From Thermus caldilimi (GTDB lineage: Bacteria; Deinococcota; Deinococci; Deinococcales; Thermaceae): a DNA stretch of 64,000 nt. Positions 58,019 through 64,000 of this stretch are shown here, piece after piece. The stretch covers positions 124,001 through 188,000 of the forward strand of contig NZ_CP038452.1 of the NCBI RefSeq assembly GCF_004684245.1, given 5' to 3'. The first letter of the stretch is position 1. Each line of letters starts with the position of its first letter. The notes under the pieces are model-generated. The model was not told the DNA's origin. It saw only the letters and a program-made list of their open reading frames with translations, and did no database searches. Position numbers and translations under genes: made by a program.

Positions 58019-59173
58019 GTGCGGCGGTTACTTCTCCTCCTGTTTTTGGCCTTGTTGGTGGCGGTGGGGCTATGGGTCTACCCCTTGTTGGGCCCCGTGG
58101 TGCGGCACGGGGCCCTGCCAGCCCCCGAAGGGTTGAAGGCCCCCCTCACGGTGCTGGTCTACGGCTCCAGCCCCGAGTACTCCGGCTACCACCGAAGGGC
58201 CCCGGAGCGGTTTCGGGGCCTGGCGGACACCATCCTCCTGGTGCGCCTGGACCCGGGGGCGGGCCGGGTGGTGGTCCTCTCCATTCCCCGGGACGTCTGG
58301 GTGAACCTCCCTGGCTACGGCTGGCACAAGGTGAACGCGGCCAGCCCCTTGGGCGGCCCGGACCTCATGAAGGAGGCGGTGGCCCAGATCACCGGGGTGC
58401 AGGCGGAGCGCTACGTGGTGGTGAGCACCGAGGCCCTCCGCCGGGGGGTGGACGCTTTGGGGGGGGTTAGGGTCTGTGTGGAGAAGCCCATGCGCTACCG
58501 GGACACCGCTGCTGGGCTTTCCATCAACCTGGAGCCGGGATGCCAGGTGCTGGATGGGGAAAAGGCGGAGGAGTACCTCCGCTTCCGCAAGGACGCTTTG
58601 GGGGATATCGGGCGCATCCAGCGTCAGCAGGCCTTCCTCTATGCCCTCAAGGAACAGGTGCTTTCTCCTTCCGGCCTACTTCGCCTACCTAGGGCGGTGG
58701 CGGCGGTGGAGCCCTACGTGCAGACCGACCTCACCCGCCAGGAAACGGGGGCCATCCTGGGTTTCGCCATGAAGCGGCCCGCCCTAGTGAGCCTCCTTCT
58801 GCCAGGACGCTTTGGCGGCGGGGGTTGGAGCGTGGACGAGGGGGCTCTGCGGGAACTGGTGGGCCTCTACTTCAACGGGGAGGGCACCGCGGAGGAAGTG
58901 TCGCTTTCTGGGAAACGGGTAGCCCTGGTCTTCGGCCCCGGGCAGGAGGGCCAGGCTGAGCGGGTCAGGGAGAAGCTTCAGGCGCTGGGCCTGCGGGTGG
59001 TCCTGCACCCGGTGGAACTTTCCCCCACCCGCACCGAAGTGCTGGAGAACGGGCCGGGGGTACTGGCCCGAACGTTGGGGGAGAAGCTGGGGGTGCCCTA
59101 CCGCATCTCTGGGGAGGCGGTTTTGGGGGCTGACCTCACCCTGCGCCTTGGCGCCGAGGCTCCCTTTTTGTAG
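58019..59173 (+). CDS. LytR-CpsA-Psr (LCP) family protein with LytR_C domain
   Basis: 384 residues. One N-terminal transmembrane anchor (LLLLLFLALLVAVGLWVYP), LCP domain with LADTILLVRLDP, the Arg-rich SIPRDVWVNLPGYGWHKVNAA (~95) and DALGDIGRIQRQQAFLYAL (~195), and a C-terminal LytR_C domain (GKRVALVFGPGQEGQAERVR, ~300). LCP enzymes ligate undecaprenyl-linked glycopolymers to the cell wall. A TATGCT box (58005-58010) is 8 nt before GTG 58019. Confidence 0.88.
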   Translation: MRRLLLLLFLALLVAVGLWVYPLLGPVVRHGALPAPEGLKAPLTVLVYGSSPEYSGYHRRAPERFRGLADTILLVRLDPGAGRVVVLSIPRDVWVNLPGYGWHKVNAASPLGGPDLMKEAVAQITGVQAERYVVVSTEALRRGVDALGGVRVCVEKPMRYRDTAAGLSINLEPGCQVLDGEKAEEYLRFRKDALGDIGRIQRQQAFLYALKEQVLSPSGLLRLPRAVAAVEPYVQTDLTRQETGAILGFAMKRPALVSLLLPGRFGGGGWSVDEGALRELVGLYFNGEGTAEEVSLSGKRVALVFGPGQEGQAERVREKLQALGLRVVLHPVELSPTRTEVLENGPGVLARTLGEKLGVPYRISGEAVLGADLTLRLGAEAPFL

Positions 59174-59187
59174 TATGGAAGGCGCCC

Positions 59188-59275
59188 GCCGGGGTGGCGG
59201 AACGGTAGACGCTGCGGACTTAAAATCCGCTGGGGGGTTACCCCCGTACGGGTTCGAGTCCCGTCCCCGGCACCA
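59188..59275 (+). tRNA. tRNA-Leu (anticodon TAA)
   Basis: Acceptor stem GCCGGGG / CCCCGGC, long variable arm (GGGGGGTTACCCCC), T-arm GGGTTCGAGTCCC, encoded CCA end. Anticodon stem GCGGA/TCCGC encloses loop CTTAAAA with anticodon TAA at 59221-59223. A TAGTAT box (59171-59176) is 11 nt upstream. Confidence 0.96.
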
Positions 59276-59278
59276 GGT

Positions 59279-59304
59279 GGCTCCGGGACAACCGGGGCCT
59301 TTTT
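59279..59304 (+). terminator. tRNA-Leu terminator
   Basis: GGCTCCGG pairs with CCGGGGCC (one G-U) over a 5-nt loop, followed by five T: a standard intrinsic terminator 3 nt after the tRNA. Confidence 0.85.
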
Positions 59305-59328
59305 CTTGATCTTGGTATGCTAGGCCCC

Positions 59329-60444
59329 GTGGGCGTTCTCACCCGGTATTTGGAAAGCATTATGGCTCAGGCCCGTTACGACCTGCTGGGTCCGGGGCGG
59401 TTTGTGGCGGAGCTTCCCCAACAGGGTCTAAGGGTGGAAGCGGAACACCTGGAAGCCGCCCGTAAAGCCCTGAGGGAGGCCCTCGAGGCCTGGCTCCTGG
59501 ACGCCCTGCGCTCGGGCCTCACCCCCCCGGGCCTGGAGGGGGAAGAGGACCCGGTGCGGGCCCGCTTTTTTGCCCTGGCCGGGGAGATGTGGCGGCTGGT
59601 GAAGGAGAAGCCTGCGGAGGCGCCCAAAGCTCCCCCGCCCCCGCCTGAGCCCGCCAGGATCCAGGAAGCCTCGAGGTCCAGGCGGGTTTCCTCCATAGAG
59701 GACTGGCTTAAGAGTCTGGGCATCCAGGTGGTGAAGAAGCCTCGGGAAGATGCTTTGCCCGAAGGACAAACCGATTTGCGTAAGCAAGAGGAGGAGAAGG
59801 AGAAGGTGCTCACCCGCCTGGCCCTGTTCCTGGGGGACCGCTACCCCAGCCTGGAAAAGCTCTACGAGCGCCTGAAGCAGAGCCTCTCCACCAAGCGCCA
59901 GTTTGAACTCTCCCTCTCGGAAGCCTCCCAGGAGGAGATCGCCAACTCCACCCAGTTTTGCACCCTGCTCAAGCAGTACGCCCTCCTCACCTCCTACCAC
60001 TACAAGAGCGAGGAGCGTCGCATCCGCGCCAAGGCCAGCACCGAGGGCTGGGTGCAGAACTTCCTCACCGGAGGCTGGTTGGAGCGGTACGTGGCCGAGA
60101 GGGTGCGGAAGTTCCTGCGCTCCAAGAACCTGCCCCACGAGGTGGCGGTGGGCTACCAGGTAGCGCTCCCCAATGGGGACGCTATGGAGCTGGACGTGCT
60201 GGTGCGGGTGGGGGAGCGGGTCTACTGGTTTGAGGCCAAGACGGGGGACTTCCAGGCCCACATCGCCAAGTACGCGGGGCTCAAGAAGGTGCTGGGGCTT
60301 TCCGCTCGGGAAAGCTTCCTGGTCCTTCTGGGCATGGACAAGGCCCGGGCCAAGGAGCTCTCCGCCCTCCACGGGCTCACGGTGGTAAACCAGGCCAACT
60401 TCCTCGAGGTCTTCCAGGAGGTTCTGGAGGGGAATGCTCCGTAA
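59329..60444 (+). CDS. DUF1887-like PD-(D/E)xK nuclease-domain protein
   Basis: 371 residues. Helical N-terminus, Pro-rich linker (~90-105), helical middle, and a C-terminal nuclease domain with ELDVLVRVGERVYWFEAKTG (~285-305: D then ExK) and HIAKYAGLKKVLGLSARES. This end resembles DUF1887/Card1-type nucleases that in CRISPR systems carry a CARF sensor; no CARF domain is visible here. GTG 59329 is 7 nt after TATGCT (59316-59321), leaderless; the listed upstream ATG overlaps that box. The next gene, murJ, overlaps by 11 nt. Confidence 0.72.
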   Translation: MGVLTRYLESIMAQARYDLLGPGRFVAELPQQGLRVEAEHLEAARKALREALEAWLLDALRSGLTPPGLEGEEDPVRARFFALAGEMWRLVKEKPAEAPKAPPPPPEPARIQEASRSRRVSSIEDWLKSLGIQVVKKPREDALPEGQTDLRKQEEEKEKVLTRLALFLGDRYPSLEKLYERLKQSLSTKRQFELSLSEASQEEIANSTQFCTLLKQYALLTSYHYKSEERRIRAKASTEGWVQNFLTGGWLERYVAERVRKFLRSKNLPHEVAVGYQVALPNGDAMELDVLVRVGERVYWFEAKTGDFQAHIAKYAGLKKVLGLSARESFLVLLGMDKARAKELSALHGLTVVNQANFLEVFQEVLEGNAP

Positions 60445-61921
60445 GGTTCTCCTGGTCATGGGGGGTACCCTGGCCTCGAGGGTCCTGGGCCTGGTGCGCC
60501 AGGCGGTCTTCAATGCCCTTTATCCCGATACCCTCAAGGACGCCTTCAACGTGGCCTACCGGGTGCCGAACCTCCTCCGGGAGCTTTTGGCCGAGGGAGC
60601 GGTGCAAAACGCCCTCATCCCCCTCCTGAAGAACCTGCCCGAGGAGGAGGCCCGGTCCTTTGCCCGGCGCTTTGGGGCGTTCCTCTTGGGGGTGAACTTT
60701 TTGGTCCTGGGCCTGGGGTACCTCTTGGCCCCCTGGGTGGTGAACCTGTTGGTGGCCCAGGAAAGCCACCTCCGGCAGGGGGAGGCCTTGGGGCAGGTGG
60801 TCTACCTCACCCGGCTTCTCTTGCCCTTTCTCCTGGGCATCTCCATGGCTGCCCTCTTCTCCGCTCTGCTGCAGGCAGAGGAGCGCTTTTTGCCCTACGC
60901 CCTGGGGCCCATCGCCTTCAACCTGGTGGCCATCGGCCTCATGGCCCTCTTCCCTGGAGACCCCACCTTCTTGGGGCTTTCCGTGGCCCTGGGGGGGCTG
61001 GTCCAGGCCTTGGTGCAGCTTCCCTTTCTCAGGAACTACGCCCTGGAGTGGCGCTGGCACCAGGCCATTGCCCCGGCCCTCCTGCGCATGGGGCCCTTTG
61101 CCTTCACCACCTCCCTGCGGCAGTTTCTCAACCTGGTGCTCACCCACATCCTGACCCGTTACCCCCCGGCGGCGGTCACGGGGTTCTACAACGCCGAGGT
61201 GATCTTCCAGATGGTCCTGGGGCTTTTCGCCACCTCTCCCGCCATCGCCCTTTTTCCCCGGATGAGCGCTCTGAAGGGCGAGGAGTTGGCCCGCTTCCTT
61301 GTGGGCCCCCTGAAGCGGCTTATCCTTCTTCTTTCCCTTCTCGGGGGGATGCTGGTGGCCCTGGCTCCCTTTGTGGTGATCTTGCTCTTCGGCCTCTTTG
61401 GCCCCCTTACCCCGGAGAACCGGGCGTACAGTACCCAGGTCCTCGCCGCCTTGGGGTTTGCCGTCCTGCCCTGGGGGGTGAACACCCTGCTTCTCAGGGG
61501 GCTCTATGCCCTGGGGCGGATACGAGAGGCGGTTTTCGCCAGCGCCTTGGTCTTCCTCACCAACACCCTGGGGTACTGGCTTCTCAGGGATGCCGGGCTT
61601 TTCGCCTTGAACCTGGCCACCGCTTTGGCGGGGTACCTGGGGCTTTTCCTTTACCTTCATCTCCTGAAGCGGGAGGGGGTGGGGATTCCGGAGCTACCCG
61701 GCTTCCTTCTCAAAGCCTTACTGGCAGGGCTTCCTGTGGCCTCGCTCGGGTGGGTCCTGGGGTGGGTCTTCCCCGTGGCCCAGGCGGGGGAAGCCCTCCT
61801 GCCCCTCCTTCTTGGAGGGGGGTTGGGGCTTGGGGTTTTCCTGCTTGCCGCTTGGCTTCTCGGCCTGCCCCTTAAAGCCCTCCTTGCCAGGACTCCCGCA
61901 GGCGGAAATAAAGGGGTTTAA
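60434..61921 (+). CDS. murJ: Lipid II flippase MurJ (MviN)
   Basis: 495 residues, about 14 transmembrane helices. VMGGTLASRVLGLVRQAVFNAL at the start, FNVAYRVPNLLRELLAEGAVQNALIP split over residues ~38-60, the family hallmark. Exports lipid II for peptidoglycan. ATG 60434 overlaps the nuclease-like gene by 11 nt. Its last 50 nt overlap the convergent glycosidase gene. Confidence 0.94.
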   Translation: MLRKVLLVMGGTLASRVLGLVRQAVFNALYPDTLKDAFNVAYRVPNLLRELLAEGAVQNALIPLLKNLPEEEARSFARRFGAFLLGVNFLVLGLGYLLAPWVVNLLVAQESHLRQGEALGQVVYLTRLLLPFLLGISMAALFSALLQAEERFLPYALGPIAFNLVAIGLMALFPGDPTFLGLSVALGGLVQALVQLPFLRNYALEWRWHQAIAPALLRMGPFAFTTSLRQFLNLVLTHILTRYPPAAVTGFYNAEVIFQMVLGLFATSPAIALFPRMSALKGEELARFLVGPLKRLILLLSLLGGMLVALAPFVVILLFGLFGPLTPENRAYSTQVLAALGFAVLPWGVNTLLLRGLYALGRIREAVFASALVFLTNTLGYWLLRDAGLFALNLATALAGYLGLFLYLHLLKREGVGIPELPGFLLKALLAGLPVASLGWVLGWVFPVAQAGEALLPLLLGGGLGLGVFLLAAWLLGLPLKALLARTPAGGNKGV

Positions 61922-64000
61922 GCCTGAGGGCGAAGGCCGGTTCCTCCCAGGTGGACCAGGAGAAGCGGAGAGGTGGGGCCCCTGGGAGGAGGAGGCGGAT
62001 GCCCTCTATAGGGAGGGGCTCGGGGGCGTACCAGGCCAGGCGCCGGCTGGGGTCGGTCACGAGGAGCATGCCCCAGGGGATCCGGAGCTCCAAAAGCCCG
62101 CTTTCCCCCAGGGCGTAGTCCGCGGTGGGGTCCCGGGCTCCTTCCGGATCCAGGCCCCGCCTAAGCTGGCCCAGCTCGTAAACGATGCGGGGGTAGTCGG
62201 TCCCGTCCCTTCCCGTGCGGCGGCGGTTGGGCTCGAGGAGGAAGGGCACGAAGGGGCCTTCCCCCGGCTTGGTGGGCCCGCGGAAGGAAAGGTATACCGT
62301 GCCCGGCAGGCCATGGTCCAGCTCCTGGAAGGGGTAGTAGCCCGCCTCGAGGAGGAGCCTTCCCCTTTCCGGGCCGATCTCCAGGTAGAACTCCGCCCCA
62401 AAGCCCTCGGCCACCGGCACCCCCCCGGGGACGGTGTCCAGGTAGAGCCTTAAGGGCAGGGGCCCCCGGTAGAGGAGCCAGAGGTACTCGGGGTCGGCGT
62501 GGGCCTTGAGGAAGCGGTCCTCCTCCCGCAGGAGGAAGGGCACCCCTTCCCACGCCTCGGCCTTCCCGTCCAGGCGGAAGCCCCCTTGGGCGGTGGCCGC
62601 CAGGAGGCCGTAGTTCTCCTCGGGGTCCAGGGGGTTGTGCCACAGGGGGTCGCGCTCCGCGGGCACTTCAAAGGGGGCGAAAAGCCAGTTTTTCTTGAAC
62701 CACTCGTCCAGAAGGGCGAAGACGAGGCCTCCTGCCAGCTCCAGCCCGGCGATGTCCTGCCAGAGGGCGATGACCCCTTCCGCCTGCGCCGCCTCGGAGT
62801 GCCCCCCGTGGTGGAGGCCCTCGGGGTGGAAGTGGGCGATGCCCCGGCTGGTGGGTAGGCCGAACTCGGCGATGAGGAGGGGCATCTCCCCGTGGTGGGC
62901 CTTGAGCCGGGCCAGATAGTTGCGGTAGCGGCGGGGAGCCAGGTCCGGCTCATGGACCAGGAAGTCGGGGTAGTAGGGGTAGACGTGGTAGGCGGCGAAA
63001 AGGCCTAGAGGACTACCCGGCACGGGTCTTAGATGGCTGGGGTCTAGGGTAACGGTGTCCTCCTCGTGGAGGGGCCCAGTCCGAGGTGGCTCCACCCTCT
63101 CCCCGCGGGCGCGGCGCAGGAGATACTCCTCCTTAAAACTGGCCTCGCTGTTCCAGAAGAGGGGGTCCAGGGTGGGCCAGTTGACGAAGCTCATGGGCCT
63201 CAAGGTGCCGTAGGCTTCCCATTCGTAGGTGGCCAGGCGGTCCAGGACCTCGGCCAGGTAGGCGGCGAAGGGGCTGGCCTCCGGGGCGGCCTCGAGGAAC
63301 CTCCCCCGGTAGGTGCGCCCGGGATGGCGCTCATCGTAGGCCTCCACCGAGTAGGGCTCAAACTCCCGCCCCACCAGGAGGCCCAGGGTCCAGGGAGAGA
63401 CATCCGCGGTGTAGTCCCCGTGGGCGTGCCCCGGGCGGGGAGGGCGGCGGAGATTGCCGTGGAGGGCGTCCAGGACCTCCCGCCCCTCCAGGAGGAACTT
63501 CTCCAGGAAGGGGCCTTCCCAATCGGGGTACCCCTCGTCCTCAGGAAGCTCCGTCCAGACCCCCTGGAAGAGGTAAAGGGGCCGGTCTTTGTGCAAAAGG
63601 TTGTGGTGGAGGAGGGCCCGGTAGAAGGCGGGGGGCAAAAGGGTGTAGGTGCGCACGCTGTTGGCCCCCATGGCCCTTACGAGTTCCAGCCAGGCCCGGT
63701 AGAGGGCCTCCTCCTCGGGGAACTCCGCGGGGAAGCGGCCCGGGAGGGCCACCCCCAGGTTCACCCCCCGCACCGGAAAGGGCTTTCCCTCCACCCAGAA
63801 GCGCCCCTCCCGGGCGGCGAAGGGGGGCGGGCTTTTCCGGACCTTGGGGGCGGGGGTGGGGAAGGGGGAGGGACTGGAGGATGGCCTTTGCGTCCTGGTA
63901 CCCTTGCCGCCAGGCCCAGTCCAGGGCGCTCCGGGCCCCTTCCAGGTCCCCCAGGGCCCTGAGGGTGAGGCCGAAGCCGTAAAGGGCCTCTGAACCCCCC
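61872..64000 (-). CDS. TPR + glycoside hydrolase-like fusion protein, 5' end beyond the window
   Basis: The frame stays open to base 64000, so the N-terminus is outside the window; the GTG at 63794 is internal. Beyond it the frame encodes ALYGFGLTLRALGDLEGARS and ALDWAWRQGYQDAKAIL, a tetratricopeptide-like helix pair, then a Pro-rich linker and EGRFWVEGKPFPVRGVNLGV. The catalytic part looks like a GH TIM barrel (GANSVRTYTLLPPAFYRALL; AEFGLPTSRG with a likely nucleophile Glu; WQDIAGLELAGGLVFALLDEW) and a C-terminal beta-sandwich. Family number and substrate unknown. Overlaps murJ by 50 nt, convergent. Confidence 0.72.
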   Translation of the reverse strand, partial: GVQRPFTASASPSGPWGTWKGPGAPWTGPGGKGTRTQRPSSSPSPFPTPAPKVRKSPPPFAAREGRFWVEGKPFPVRGVNLGVALPGRFPAEFPEEEALYRAWLELVRAMGANSVRTYTLLPPAFYRALLHHNLLHKDRPLYLFQGVWTELPEDEGYPDWEGPFLEKFLLEGREVLDALHGNLRRPPRPGHAHGDYTADVSPWTLGLLVGREFEPYSVEAYDERHPGRTYRGRFLEAAPEASPFAAYLAEVLDRLATYEWEAYGTLRPMSFVNWPTLDPLFWNSEASFKEEYLLRRARGERVEPPRTGPLHEEDTVTLDPSHLRPVPGSPLGLFAAYHVYPYYPDFLVHEPDLAPRRYRNYLARLKAHHGEMPLLIAEFGLPTSRGIAHFHPEGLHHGGHSEAAQAEGVIALWQDIAGLELAGGLVFALLDEWFKKNWLFAPFEVPAERDPLWHNPLDPEENYGLLAATAQGGFRLDGKAEAWEGVPFLLREEDRFLKAHADPEYLWLLYRGPLPLRLYLDTVPGGVPVAEGFGAEFYLEIGPERGRLLLEAGYYPFQELDHGLPGTVYLSFRGPTKPGEGPFVPFLLEPNRRRTGRDGTDYPRIVYELGQLRRGLDPEGARDPTADYALGESGLLELRIPWGMLLVTDPSRRLAWYAPEPLPIEGIRLLLPGAPPLRFSWSTWEEPAFALRLKPLYFRLRESWQGGL

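Noticed and set aside
59188-59275. tRNA-Leu as an integration site
   Set aside because: No integrase, and no repeat of the tRNA 3' end seen downstream.

Overview
The window comes from a Thermus chromosome, close to T. thermophilus. The evidence is very high GC with strong G/C third-position bias, almost no non-coding DNA, and many 4-nt or longer gene overlaps. Futalosine-route menaquinone, citramalate synthase, a glutaminyl-tRNA synthetase, bacillithiol genes and a 171-residue IF3 are all present. There are no insertion sequences, no CRISPR array and no prophage. It is mostly housekeeping DNA with a few accessory genes.

Layout. 1-8.1 kb: mtnA (5' cut), comF-like PRTase, DUF2202 protein behind PHO-box-like repeats, Fur-family regulator, YibE/F membrane protein, sbcD-sbcC, and a CBS-domain remnant. 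8.2-16.5 kb: pectinacetylesterase-like protein, HExxH protein, recG, an M16 peptidase pair, DMT transporter, 3-hydroxyacyl-CoA dehydrogenase. 16.5-25.5 kb: malQ, sucCD, membrane protein, PIN-TRAM protein, radA, clpC. 25.6-33.8 kb: glyS, two small genes, asd, tlyA-like gene, glnS, enoyl-CoA hydratase, infC-rpmI-rplT. 33.8-40.5 kb: membrane protein, a PlsY-like/acyl-ACP-reductase-like fusion, mqnB, sodA, fumC, terC, ypdA. 40.5-47.2 kb: ilvB-ilvN-ilvC, leuA and cimA behind a leader-peptide attenuator. 47.1-54.5 kb: Uma2 nuclease, ABC-2 transporter, plsY, bshB1, type-4 uracil-DNA glycosylase, pseudokinase-like protein. 54.5-64 kb: hisD, a BtuF-like protein, S8 protease lipoprotein, LCP protein, tRNA-Leu(UAA), DUF1887-like nuclease, murJ, and a TPR-glycosidase fusion that runs off the right end.

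Gene expression logic. About twenty genes start 6-8 nt after a TAnnnT-like -10 box with no room for a Shine-Dalgarno sequence, so leaderless transcription is common here. This pattern decides several starts (sbcD, tlyA-like, terC, the ABC permease, the DUF1887-like gene). The branched-chain operon instead has a textbook attenuator: a consensus promoter, a 22-codon peptide rich in Leu/Val/Ile with three CTA codons, an 8-bp antiterminator pairing and a 15-bp terminator stem. infC begins at ATA behind a perfect Shine-Dalgarno sequence, as expected for IF3 self-regulation.

Sequence quality. Five core genes (sbcD, recG, glyS, plsY, udg) are each split by a frameshift. In all five, adding exactly one base restores the frame and a normal family length; in four the site is clearly a G/C run. 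This looks like systematic homopolymer under-calling rather than gene decay.

Best candidates for something new: the PlsY-AAR fusion (34312-35973), the kinase-derived membrane protein (52740-53870), and the 35-nt tandem repeats between infC and rpmI.
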